Part shown: positions 54,494 to 64,000 of the stretch, piece by piece
How the letters are laid out: every line of letters starts with the position of its first letter
Numbering within the stretch: position 1 is the first letter of the stretch
Assembly (NCBI GenBank): GCA_033557465.1
Contig: CM066043.1
Span: 82,614,662 to 82,678,661 of the forward strand
From: Ichthyophis bannanicus
Lineage: Eukaryota > Chordata > Amphibia > Gymnophiona > Ichthyophiidae
Reading direction: 5' to 3'
Length of the DNA: 64,000 nt
Notes under the pieces: model-generated
Seen by the model: the letters and a program-made list of their open reading frames with translations, nothing else
Database searches by the model: none
Told to the model about the DNA's origin: nothing
Translations under genes and position numbers: made by a program

Positions 54494-54928
54494 GGAGGTA
54501 ATTTTATGAGACATGTAAAGTCATGCACCATCAATGATTTATGTACATGGATGGGCCTTTATGCACCTCTATTAGCCAGTCATTATTTTGTCAGTACACA
54601 CAACCAATCAAGGACATGTATTTTCAGTGTGGGCATGTATGGGGACAGAGCTGGGCGGAGCATGGGAGCAGCACAAATATATGTAGTGTACATAATTTAT
54701 AAAATATTATAACTTACATTCTGTAAAAATCTAAACTCTAGGTGTGGGCATTTACAACGGCCCTAGGACTGGGGTAAGTGCTGGTGCCTAGATTTAACAT
54801 GCGTTTTTGGACACTGATGCCCTAATTTTACACAGAAAAGTAGGTGCCTTCTTTACTTTATCAAATATGCTTAAGATAGGTACATTCTGGTTGCCTAAAA
54901 CTAGGCACTCGATTACAAAATTTCGCTC
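54494..54928. repeat. MITE, second copy of the same family
   Basis: Starts GGAGGTAATTTTATGAGAC directly after the first copy and ends near TTACAAAATTTCGCTC. Similar internal segments (TGGGCGGAGCATG, CTAGGTG, CTTTATCAAAT). Confidence 0.5.
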
Positions 54929-54934
54929 TGTGAG

Positions 54935-55418
54935 TTTGTTTATTTATTTATGAAGCTTCTATACCTCAGATCCATCACAACCTCCGTGGTTTACAAATAA
55001 GAAACCATAATCATAAACAAATAAACAGAAATCACAGACACAATTAACATAACATCAAAGATACCACATAGCACAAAATAATTTCCAGAATTTAAAAAAA
55101 AATCTAGACCCAATCTAATATTCAAACAACTCTGTAGAAGGTGCCCTGTATGTTCGTCTTTTAGACTGTAAGTTCTATGAGCAGGGACTGTCTGCTTATG
55201 TGTCTGTACAGCTCTGCATATGCTTGGTAGCGCTATATAAATGCTTAAATAATAATAATAATAATAATAATGATAAGAAGAAGAAGATCAGAAAGATGTG
55301 ACAGAAACCATTCCAACACAGAATTCCTAAGCCACACTCCTTTAACCAAGCCAATAATGCTAAATGAATATCAGAATCAAAAGCCGCAGCAATATCCTGA
55401 AAAGCGACCATCATACGG
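54935..55418 (-). mobile_element. Decayed L2-like LINE remnant
   Basis: Minus-strand tail near 54940-54995 (CCTCCGTGGTTTACA in plus orientation, TTTATTTATT beyond) and an RT scrap at 55418-55300 reading MVAFQDIAAAFDSDIHLALL. A SINE-like fragment (55155-55268) interrupts it. Confidence 0.55.
55155..55268 (+). mobile_element. SINE 3' fragment with AAT-repeat tail
   Basis: TAGACTGTAAGTTCTATGAG, GCAGGGACTGTCT and GGTAGCGCTATATAAATGC followed by an AAT repeat (55247-55270). This is the 3' part common to several vertebrate MIR-like or CR1-tailed SINEs. No tRNA head present. Confidence 0.55.
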
Positions 55419-55560
55419 CAGCCACTCAAGTAAATCTATCCAGCTATCAACTGTGGAAACAGAGCAGAGATGGCATCCATCTGTCCAAGAAAGGTCAACG
55501 TGTCTTCAGTAGTAGACTGGCTAATCTACTGAAGAGGGCTTTAAACTAGATTTGTTGGGG

Positions 55561-57591
55561 ATGGGTGAAGAAAGCCCCCAGGTAGGTGATACATTAAATA
55601 CCTTTATGGAAATGGGTAACAGGGGTAACATATGGAAAGCAGTGTGTATAAATGCCCATAGCATGGGAAATAAGATCCCTGATGTTGAAGCTTTAGTGGG
55701 AGTGGCTGACTTGGATTTAGCGGCAGTTACAGAAATATGGTTCACAGAAAACCATGATTGGGATGTAACTATACCTGGCTATACTTTATTCAGAAAGGAC
55801 AGGGTAGGGAGAAGGGGAGGAGGAGTGGCACTATTTGTAAAAACTACTATTAAAGCTTTGGAATTACTGAGCTTAAAAGGGAGAGAGGAGGCATTGTGGG
55901 TTAAACTAGAAAGAGGGAAAGAGAAATCTATTTGCATTGGTGTGATATACAGACCTCCCTCACAAGAGGAAGAGGTGGACAGAGAGTTAATTGAAGACAT
56001 ACACAGCATTGCTAGGAAAGGGGAAGTGCTACTGATAAGAGATTTCAATATGTCAGATGTTCACTGGCACATTCCTGCTGGAGTATCATCTAGAAATAAG
56101 GAGATCCTGGATTCTCTACAGGGAGAACTATTCAGGCAATTGGTAACAGACCCCACACGTGAAGGTGACATACTGGACTTGGTGCTTACCAATGGTGAAA
56201 GTGTTTCTGATGTTGTAGTGGGAGATCATTTTGCATCCAGTGATCACCAGATGGTGTGGTTCAGTATTAGGACTAGGGCTGTTAGAATCCATTCAAAGGT
56301 GAGGGTTTTAGACTTTAGGAAGACTAACTTTGCCAAGAAGGGACAATACTTCAGGGAGTCGTTAGTGGGATGGGAACAGCTGGGGGATGTAGAAAAACAG
56401 TGGACAAAACTGAAAGGGGATATTTTAAGGGCAACCAACCTTTTTGTTAAAATGGTAAATAAAGGTAAAAGGAAAAGGAGACCGCTATGGCTTTTGAAAG
56501 AAGTAGCTGAAAAAGTGAAGAAAAAGAGGGAGGCCTGCATGAAATACAAGAGATCACAGAGAGAGGAAGACAGGCATCTGTATTTGGAAAAACTTAGAGA
56601 AGCTAGCAAAGTAGTCAGGAAGGCAAAGATTCAAAAGGAGGAGGAAATAGCCAATGCAATAAAATGGGGGGATAAGACATTTTTCAGATATGTTAGTGAG
56701 AAGAGGAAGGGCAAAAGTGGTATTGTCAGACTCAAGGGTGCAGGGGAGAAATATGTAGAAGCTGATAAGGATAAAGCGGAATTGCTTAACAAATATTTCT
56801 GTTCTGTGTTCACAGATGAAGAACCAAAAGCAGGACCTCAGAAAACTCCCACAAACAGGAAAAGAAGCGAGGGACATCTTGAACAATTTTCAGAAGACTG
56901 TGTTCGTGAGAAACTAGCTCAACTTAAAGTAGACAAAGCGATGGGACCGGATGGGATACACCCTAGAATACTGAGGGAACTTGGGGACGTTCTAGCAGCT
57001 CCACTAACTGACCTTTTCAATGCCTCATTAGAGTCGGGAGTGGTGCCAAAGGACTGGAGAGAGGCTCATGTGGTGCCTTTACACAAAAGCGGAAGTAAGG
57101 ATGTGGTTGAAAACTACAGGCCGGTTAGTTTAACTTTGGTGGTGAGTAAATTATTGGAAACGCTGCTGAAAGAGAAAATAGTGAGGTTTCTGGAGTCCAG
57201 CGGATTACAGGATCCGAGGCAGCATGGATTCACCAGAGGCAGGTCTTGTCAGACAAATCTGATTGATTTCTTTGACTGGGTGACCAAGGAGTTGGACCGA
57301 GGGAGAGCCCTAGATTTGGTGTATTTAAATTTCAGTAAAGCCTTTGACACTGTTCCTCACAGGCGACTTATTAACAAACTGAGCACCCTAGGGATGGACC
57401 CTAAAGTTACTGCTTGGGTTAGAAATTGGTTGGGTGGGAGGCAACAAAGAGTACAGGTAAATGGAGCTCACTCTGAAGAGAAGGATGTTACCAGTGGTGT
57501 GCCCCAGGGATCTGTCCTTGGTCCGATTCTTTTTAACATCTTTGTTAGTGATATAGCGGAAGGGCTGTCGGGTTTGCCTCTTTGCGGATGA
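55561..57591 (+). pseudogene. CR1 ORF2: endonuclease and reverse transcriptase
   Basis: ATG 55561 lies 11 bases after the ORF1 stop. The endonuclease shows [19 protein letters not shown] (catalytic-type Glu), [19 protein letters not shown] and [10 protein letters not shown]; its GDFN box reads RDFN. The RT has [33 protein letters not shown] (the catalytic Asp is Asn, AAT at 57328-57330) and [18 protein letters not shown] frameshift at about 57571 ends the frame; the FADD box at 57581-57592 is intact in the next frame. Both altered residues are G-to-A type changes. Codons continue to about 58120 (CR1 thumb: GRMASRKREVIMPLYK-like, 57798-58121). Confidence 0.87.
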
Positions 57592-57665
57592 TACCAAAAT
57601 CTGCAATAGAGTAGACACCCAGGAAGGTGTAGATAACATGAGGAGGGATCTAGCTAAGCTAGATT

Positions 57666-57743
57666 GTAGTTGTTGATATGGAAGAACAGACTAGATAGGC
57701 CATGTGGTCTTTTTCTGTCATCATATTTCTAAGTTTCTATGTT
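57666..57743 (+). mobile_element. CR1 3' end scrap inside CR1
   Basis: About 78 bases identical in type to the CR1 terminus (TTGTTGATATGGAAGAACAG, AGATAGGCCATGTGGTC, TTTCTATGTT) lie between the codons for RRDLAKLD and the next ORF2 codons, so a very short CR1 transcript end was inserted here. Confidence 0.78.
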
Positions 57744-58169
57744 TAAGAATGGTCTAGAATTTGGCAGCTGGGATTTAATGTTAAAAAATGTAAGGTCATG
57801 CATTTGGGCTGCAGCAATCCAAGGGAGCAATATAGTATAGGGGGTGAAGTACTTTTGTCCACTAAAGAAGAGCGGGACCTAGGCATGGTTGTGTCTGATG
57901 ATCTTAAAGTAACTAAACAGGTAGAAAAGGCGACGGCAAATGCTAGAAGGATGCTTGGGTGCATACGTAGAGGAATGGCTAGCAGAAAAAGGGAGGTGAT
58001 AATGCCTCTGTATAAGTTTTTGGTGCGACCTCAATTCTGGAGACCGCACCTTCAAAAGGATGTGAACAGGATGGAGTCGGTGCAGAGGGTGGCTACTATA
58101 ATGATTAGTGGTCTTCATTAAAAAGCATATGAGGACAGACTTAAGGATCTTAATATGTACACCTTAGAG

Positions 58170-58363
58170 CAGAGGTACTCAAATCTAGTCCTGGAGGGCC
58201 GCAAACTAGTCAGGTTTTCGGGAGATCCCTAATGAATATGCATGAGATATATTTGCATGCACTGCCTCCATTGTATTTGAATCTATCTGATGCATATTCA
58301 TTAGGGATATCCCCAAAACCTGACTGGTTTGCTGCCCTCCAGGATTAGATTTGAGTACCTCTG
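58170..58363. repeat. hAT-like MITE, 194 bp
   Basis: Ends CAGAGGTACTCAAATCTAG and its near complement ending GAGTACCTCTG; inner parts pair too (ATGAATATGCAT near 58230 and ATGCATATTCAT near 58290). Target duplication CCTTAGAG / CCTTAGGG (58162-58169, 58364-58371), 8 bp with one mismatch, as in hAT elements. Confidence 0.82.
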
Positions 58364-58487
58364 CCTTAGGGGAAAGGCGGGATAGAGGTGATATGATTGA
58401 GATGTGGCATAAATGTTCAGGGAGAGAGCCTCTTTCAGTTGAAAGCAAGTTCTGCTACGAGGGGACGTGGGATGAGGGTGATAGGAG

Positions 58488-58730
58488 ATTTATTTATTTA
58501 TTTATTTATTTATTACAGTTTCTTATATACCGCGCTATTTAGAATCAGCGCGGTTTACATCATAACAAAACGACCATAACGAAAAACTGTCAGGTTTTAC
58601 ATTGAACAGGAGTACAAACAAGGATAACTGGGTTAACTATATACATAAGCTATCTACACTGTAGATATAAGTTGAGAGGGCATTTCTAGACTGGGTCATT
58701 TCTTGGAAGGGATATCTAGTTCAGTTGTGA
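58488..58730 (-). mobile_element. L2-like LINE 3' end inserted in CR1
   Basis: TTTA repeat, TATATACCGCGCTATT and CAGCGCGGTTTACATC, then L2 3' UTR. GTGATAG occurs on both sides (58479 and 58727 area), the probable target duplication. Confidence 0.82.
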
Positions 58731-59274
58731 TAGATTCAGGAGTGATATGTGGAAATATTTCTTTATGGAAAGAGTAGTGGATCCGTGGAATAGTCTCCCA
58801 GTGGAGGTGGTAGAGATGAGGACAGTATCTGAATTCAAAAAAGCATGGGAAAAACACAGAGGATCTCTAAAGGTAAAAAGGGGACTGTTGTAGTTGTTGA
58901 TATGGAAGGACAGACGAGATAGGCCATGTGGTCTATTTCTGTCATTATGTTTCTGTCTTTCAAGAATAGAACATAGCTCTACATCGTGTTGCAGTTGGTC
59001 CATCACAACATGTCCAATGAGCTTACAGTAAACTTGAAATGGAATGATAATTACTCATTACTAATGGCTCCAATTCTGACTTTCAGCAGTGGGTACACTC
59101 CTGCTTGTTTAAATTCTGGAGGCACAAAACCAGATTTCAAAGAGCTATTAATTAAATCTATCAATAAAGGTAAAAGCAAGTCTTTACTAGGGATGTGCAT
59201 TCCTTTCAAACAACATGGGAAATATCAACAAAATTCCTATTTCATTTCTTACTATTTTTAATCTGAGCATTTAT

Positions 59275-59462
59275 ATCTTCAAAAGGATATAGACAGGTTG
59301 GAGTCGGTGCAGATGGTTAATGGTCTTCACTATAAATCATAAGAGGACAGACTTAAAGATCTTAATATGTATACTTTAGAGGATAGGTGGGATAGAGGTG
59401 ATATGATTGAGATATTTAAATACCTCTGTGGCATAAATGCACAGGAGGACAGCCTCTTTCCA
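59275..59462 (+). mobile_element. CR1-like fragment
   Basis: CTTCAAAAGGATATAGACAGG to GGAGGACAGCCTCTTTCCAG, matching the thumb/C-terminal coding part of the CR1 copy at 58050-58440. Truncated at both ends. Confidence 0.75.
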
Positions 59463-59530
59463 GGGCTGGCATTTCAGAGGGCCCCACACAAAGAACATTC
59501 CGCTTTAAAAATAAATTAAAAAAAACAAAT

Positions 59531-59900
59531 GCTGGCTGCTACCGCCGCCGCAGCAGCAGCAGAATAGAGTGTCTCGCGGGGCCCTCCATGCCCGGCAGAG
59601 CACTCCCTCCCTCCCTGCCTGCTTGCCTCAGTCCCTCTCCGCTTTGGCTTTAAGAGCCGCGAAGGGAGAGTTTCTCCCTCGCGACTCTGTTAAGCCCACC
59701 AGGGCAAATGGGAAATTTCCCATAAGCCCCAGCGGGCTTAACAGAGCCATGATGGAGAAACTCTCCCTTCGTGGCTCTTAGCCGAAGCAGAGAGGGACTG
59801 AGGCAAGCAGGGAGGGAGGGAGTGCTCTGCCAGGCAGAGGGGGCCCCGCGGGACACTCGATTCTGCCACTGCTGCAGCAGCGGCGGCGGCAGCAGACAGC
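59531..59900. repeat. Large imperfect palindrome, arms of about 185 bp
   Basis: 59531-59715 pairs with 59716-59900 with scattered mismatches and no spacer; the centre is GGAAATTTCC at 59711-59720. Outer parts hold GCC/GCA trinucleotide runs. The mirrored open frames on both strands (59569-59781 and 59650-59856) are a result of the symmetry, not genes. Confidence 0.85.
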
Positions 59901-59934
59901 TTTTTTCTATTTTTTTTAAGTTTTAATTTTCCCT

Positions 59935-60755
59935 GGGCTGATGGAAGGGAGGGGGTTAGGACTGGTAATGGGCTGGAGAGGGGGGTTTAGGACTTGAGGT
60001 GGGCTGATGTGGTTAGGACTGGTAATGTGCTGTGGGCTGATGGGGGGGAGTTAGGACTGGTAATGTGCTGTGGGCTGATGGGGGGTTAGGACTGGTAATG
60101 GGCTATGGGGGGGCTAGGACTGCAAATGGGCTGATGGGGGGTTAGGATTTGAGGTGGGCTGAGGGATTAGGACTGGTAATGTGCTGTGGGCTGATGGGGG
60201 TTAGGATTGGTAATGGGCTATGGGGGAGCTAGGACTGGAAATGGGCTGATGGGGGGGTTAGGACTTGAGGTGGGCTGATGGGGTTAGGACTGGTAATGTG
60301 CTGTGGGCTGATGGGGGGGTTAGGACTGGTAATGGGTTGGGGGGGTTGCTAGGACTGGAAATGGGCTGAGTGGAAGGGGAGGCTTGAACTGCAAATAGCT
60401 GATGGGAGGAGGCTTGGAATGGAAATGGGCTGAGTGGAAGGGGGCTTGAACTGCAAATAGCTGATGGGGAGTGGGGCTTGGAATGGAAATGGGCTGAGTG
60501 GAAGGGGGGCTTGAACTGCAAATAGCTGATGGGGAGGGGGGCTTGGAATGGAAATGGGCTGAGTGGAAGTGGGCTTGAACTGCAAATAGCTGATGGGGAG
60601 TGGGGCTTAGAATGGAAATGGGCTGTGAGGGGAGGGAGCTAGGACTAGAAATGGGCTAGGATAGGACTGAAAATGGGCTGTTGGGGGGAGCTAAGATTGG
60701 AAATGCGCTTTGGTGGGGGCTTGGATTGAAATGGACTCATGGAGGGGCTAGAACT
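59935..60755 (+). repeat. G-rich minisatellite, first part
   Basis: Irregular tandem copies built on GGGCTGATGGGGGG and TTAGGACTGGTAATG, later changing to GGCTTGGAATGGAAATGGGC and GCTTGAACTGCAAATAGCTG. Units are roughly 35-65 bp. Long antisense frames rich in Pro/Ser here are by-products. Confidence 0.8.
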
Positions 60756-61049
60756 ATTTATTTATTTACATTCTCTTATATACCGTGCTATTCTGCATCA
60801 GTGCGGTTTACATTGAACAAACTGAAATTACATTGAACAGGGCATTATAACTTGGAGATAAGTATTTTACAGGGAACATGGGCTATGGAGGGTTAAGTGG
60901 CTTGCCCAAGACCACAAGGAGCACCTGTGAGACTAGAAATCCCAGTCCTTCCGGCCCATGGTTGCTGTCCTCTAGTGGAATTTGAACCCCCGACCTTCCG
61001 GCCTGAAGTACCTTGCCCCAACCACTAGGCCACTCCTCCACTCCGGAGG
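60756..61049 (-). mobile_element. tRNA-derived SINE with L2-type tail
   Basis: Minus strand, 294 bp, target duplication AGAACT (60750-60755 and 61050-61055). The head has an A box TGGCCTAGTGG (61032-61022) and a B box GGGTTCAAATTCC (60989-60977). The middle has a MIR-like GGGCAAGCCACTTAACCC core. The tail (CACTGATGCAG.., GCACGGTATATAAGAG, TAAA repeat) is the same as in the L2-like LINEs of this window, so the L2 machinery probably mobilises it (inference). Confidence 0.82.
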
Positions 61050-61055
61050 AGAACT

Positions 61056-61330
61056 GGAAGTAGGCTCATAGGGGGATTGGATTGAAATGGGCTGAGTGGA
61101 GGGGAGCTAGGATTTGACATGGGCTGATGATGGGGCTAGAAAAGGACTAGAAATGGTCTGATGGGGGGTTGGGATTGGAAATGAGCTGATGGAGGGATTC
61201 GGATAGGACTGGAAATGGGCTGATGAGGGGCTAGGACTGGAAATGGGCCGATTCAGGGACTAGAAGGGAGCGGATGCTGGGTGGGACTAGAACTAGAAGG
61301 GAGCTGATTTGGGGGGAGGATTAGAATGGG
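61056..61330 (+). repeat. G-rich minisatellite, second part
   Basis: Continues the array after the SINE: GGACTGGAAATGGGCTGATG-type units, decaying toward 61330. Confidence 0.65.
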
Positions 61331-62285
61331 ATGGAGCTGGGAGAGTGAAATGGAAAGGGGAAAAATATTTTGTGTGGGAGGAAAGAAAAATCTACAATTG
61401 GCTGGGTATTGGAAGAGTATGTGGGAATTGAGGATGGAGGGGTAAAATTTGAGTGGATGAAATAGGAATGAGGAAAGAGCAAAAGGTGAAAGATTAGCAT
61501 GTTAAAGCAGATGTAGAGAGAGAATGGAAAAAAAACTAGAAGAGAGAAGAAAGGACAAATGGACAGCAGAAGAAGGAGAGTTAGCAGAAGACACGAAGAA
61601 ATCAGAAGAAAGTGGCTGGAGCAATTGCAACTGAAAAAAGAATGCACAACAGGTAGAACGATATCTCTTTATTTTGAATTTATTAACTGGAATATGTCAG
61701 TTCTGGGAAATGTGCATCATTAACGCTTTGTTTAGTAGAAGAGGAAATTAATTTATAGTTTTATTTTTACAGTGTTGTTGTACATTCCAAGTTTGGCTTT
61801 TGGGGTTCTCAGTTTAATTATTGTCTTCCTGTTTCTAAATTGTGATTCCTTGTTTGGTGATGGTCTATGTTCTGCATGTGTAACTGAGCTGAGGTATTCT
61901 GTTTATGTAGTTGCTATTTGACATTGCCCTTGTTCTCTTTCCTCAGTAGGTCATGTATTGCTATTCTCTGAAATGTATTGGTTTAATATCTGCAGTGTTG
62001 CCTTTTGATAGGTAGGGTCTGGTGCTTTGTGAGTCCTGGTAGTGCTGTTACTATATGGAGGGTTTGCTATGGGTTCTAAATGGGCAGTTCCTAATGTGCT
62101 TGGCGGTTGGCACTGGATTATAGTAATGTAGAAATCTTTTAGTCTTTCTTTATCCATACACTCATTAAGAGGCATGTTTACTAAACGTTAGTGTATAGTA
62201 ACATTATGCAAATATTTATGCAAATGAGGCCACGCACTGAGTCTCTGCACATGGCCCCGCACCCCGCACCCCCCTTGGGCCACCC
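61331..62285. other. Purine-rich then unassigned DNA
   Basis: 61331-61630 is rich in A and G on the plus strand, with no gene. 61631-62171 shows nothing I can assign. A single MITE-like end (ATGTTTACTAAACGTTAG) is at 62174. Confidence 0.4.
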
Positions 62286-62556
62286 CTGCCTCTTTGCTAC
62301 AAGGGGACACAGGATGAGGGTGAAAGGGGATAGACTCAGGAGTAATATGCGGAAATATTTCTTTATGAACAGAGTGGTAGATACGTGGAATAGCCTCCCA
62401 ATGGAGGTGGTAGAGATGAGGACACAAAGAAGCATGAGATAAACACAGAGGCTCTCTAAAGGAAAAAGGTACTCTTGTAGTGGATGATATGGAAGGGCAG
62501 ACTAGATATGCCATGTGGTCTTTTTCTGCTGTCATGTTTCTATGTTTCTAGGACAC
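62286..62556 (+). mobile_element. CR1-like LINE 3' end
   Basis: GGGGACACAGGATGAGGGTG, GGAAATATTTCTTTATGAAC, GTGGAATAGCCTCCCAATGG, then GGGCAGACTAGATATGCCAT and TCTATGTTTCTA at the end. 5'-truncated. Confidence 0.82.
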
Positions 62557-63720
62557 TAAAATATCCAAAATTCTTCTTCTCCCCCACTAGTTTCATCACC
62601 AGTAGGCCTCAAACAAGTAATCTTTGGGTCGAAAGGCAGTCATCATGCAGAAGAGCCGCATGGGGGATGGTTCTAGCCAGCCTGCTCTTAACTCTTGTAC
62701 TGCTGGTGATCTTCCTTCCTTTTTCCTGAGTGGCCCAAAGTTTGTCTGGTCTGGAGCTCTATGGAAAACACTAACTAGATTTTTTGCCTTGTGAATCTGT
62801 TGACTTCTGCAATAGAGATGTTTTCCAAATATTTTTCTTTTGCAAGAAATTCTGTGAAACCATGTCTAAATATAGTATCAGAGACATTTACAAAACCTAG
62901 TCTAGATCCTGGTTGATCACAATCGGTTTAATGCAGACATTACCACAGCCTAATAGCACAGTGCTATATTAACATATTGCATTAATGGTTAACATGTATT
63001 ATTTGCTGCTTTTGGATTTAGATTTTACATTTGCTCTTCTAAAAATGTTCAGAATGCCTTGAACAATTATCTCAGTGATTTTGCACCTAATGTACCTTAA
63101 CGTTTGCAGCTTATCTGCATTTAGTGTAAAACAGGATTTTTATTTGAGGGGGATACAGGGTGGTATGGAGTAATGGCATCTTTTTCATTGCCTGCCAAAA
63201 CTGACCCATGGCCTTCATATAAATGAAAAGCCCCTCTATATGAGTACCAACACTTATTTTTCTAGGAAAATGCAATGAGTGTAAAACTTAGCACACTTTA
63301 GTAAATAATTCCTTAATTATTAAATAGGCCTCACTGAGAATAATGCAGCTTGCATTAGAGAACATGCATTACATTGCCTTAACACATGCTAATATGTTAA
63401 TGAATATTAGTAAATGAGTCTTTAAATTTGCTAAATTTGTTTCAGAAACGTTAAAATTTGTCTTGAATGCAATATCTTGATGGAAAATCCCCCTACTCTT
63501 TGCAATTTTTTCCCCAGGTTTTGATTTAGATGCACTGTTTAGCGTTATTAATACTGTCTCTGGAATGGAAGAGAGGGACAGGCTTTAAATCTTATTTTTT
63601 TCGTTTGGAGCTTGGTCCAGCCATCTTTTTTTTCTTTTGGGATGTTTGAATATAGATGAATATTTATGGTATGTTATTGAAAGCTGTATTAAACTAATGG
63701 ATTTGTGGTGGTCTGTATTT
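62557..63720. other. Unassigned AT-rich DNA
   Basis: No frame or element that I can support. Motifs such as TTAGTAAATAATTCC (63299) may be MITE traces. Confidence 0.4.
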
Positions 63721-63724
63721 TTCT

Positions 63725-63975
63725 TGTACTGTTTATTTATTTATTAGTATTTAGCTCTCACCTTTACAGTAGTAATTCAAGATACGTTACGATGATTGCT
63801 ATAGGTATTTCCCTGTCCCCAGAGGGTTTACAATCTAAGTTTGTATCTGACGCAATGGAGGGTTAAGTGACTTGTCCAAAGCCACAAGAAGTGTCAGTGA
63901 GATTTGAACCCTGGACTTTCTGGTCCCAGGCTGTTTGGATTCATCCTGTTAGTTGCAGATTAGGGCCCCAAGCTT
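63725..63975 (-). mobile_element. MIR-like tRNA-derived SINE
   Basis: Minus strand: B-box-like GGGTTCAAATCTC (near 63910), core GGACAAGTCACTTAACCC, then GATTGTAAACCCTCTGGGGA and a TAATAAATAAATAAA tail at 63726-63745. The A box is not clear. Confidence 0.65.
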
Positions 63976-64000
63976 TGTATTAGTTATAACATTATTTATT

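Larger units (their letters stand above)
55419..58960 (+). mobile_element. CR1-like LINE, long copy with three insertions
   Basis: Contains the end of ORF1 ([19 protein letters not shown], stop at 55547-55549), ORF2 from 55561, and the 3' region, ending with GACAGACGAGATAGGCCATG and TTATGTTTCTGTC. Interrupted by a CR1 3' scrap (57666-57743), a hAT-like MITE (58170-58363) and an L2 tail (58488-58730). Confidence 0.87.

Noticed and set aside
59569..59856. Two similar open frames on opposite strands
   Set aside because: They are mirror images created by the palindrome 59531-59900, with low-complexity content and no domain.
60258..60585. Pro/Ser/Gln-rich open frames on the minus strand
   Set aside because: They follow the minisatellite unit and are open only because the unit lacks stops.
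60977..61032. Possible tRNA gene
   Set aside because: A and B boxes are present, but the sequence continues into a SINE core and LINE tail and has no cloverleaf acceptor stem, so it is a SINE head.

Overview
The window is vertebrate genomic DNA made almost wholly of transposable elements. I found no host gene, rRNA, true tRNA or CRISPR. The mix of families is CR1-like and L2-like LINEs, RTE-BovB-like LINEs, an L1-type ORF1, DIRS tyrosine-recombinase retrotransposons, a SCAN-gag (Gmr1-like) Gypsy element, tRNA-derived SINEs and MITEs. It suits an amphibian, and a caecilian seems the best guess. That assignment is inference from the repeat types, with no diagnostic host gene.

Layout. 1-5985 is a three-level nest: a CR1 copy (plus) is split by a DNA transposon (1064-5815), which is itself split by a 5'-truncated RTE-BovB copy carrying an uninterrupted 741-codon frame. 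6501-8712 is an L2-like LINE (minus) with an intact reverse transcriptase frame. 10281-11352 holds six tandem units of a ~180-bp satellite. 11791-17458 is a near full-length but decayed BovB copy (minus), split by an L1-type element with ORF1 only (12415-14918), which in turn carries a CR1 insertion. 17460-26476 is an L2-like LINE (plus) split by a CR1 (minus), which is split by a very young Gypsy element (18698-24902). 26477-34865 is a composite of partial DIRS copies (minus). 34866-48960 holds truncated CR1, L2 and BovB copies and unassigned DNA. 49059-54037 is a second DIRS copy with inverted terminal repeats and an internal complementary region. 55419-58960 is a CR1 copy with ORF1 tail and ORF2, interrupted by a small CR1 3' end, a hAT-like MITE and an L2 tail. 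59531-61330 holds a large palindrome and a G-rich minisatellite split by a SINE. The rest is truncated CR1 and SINE copies.

Most notable is the Gypsy element. Its two 1460-bp LTRs differ at only three positions I could find. Its polyprotein has gag, protease and integrase but no reverse transcriptase or RNase H. The same reading frame runs on for 377 codons into the 3' LTR, and the matching frame is open in the 5' LTR. Integrase directly after protease is the Gmr1-type order, in which RT-RNase H should follow integrase; here the polypurine tract and LTR follow instead. The copy therefore looks like a recently mobilised, non-autonomous derivative with an LTR-encoded frame of unknown function.

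Other points of interest: a 42-nt stretch inside a BovB copy identical to an L2 copy 4.3 kb away (a templated-repair patch), tandem partial DIRS copies, a half-LINE-like L1 element, a SINE that shares the L2 3' tail, and an unassigned DNA transposon with a DDE-like transposase.
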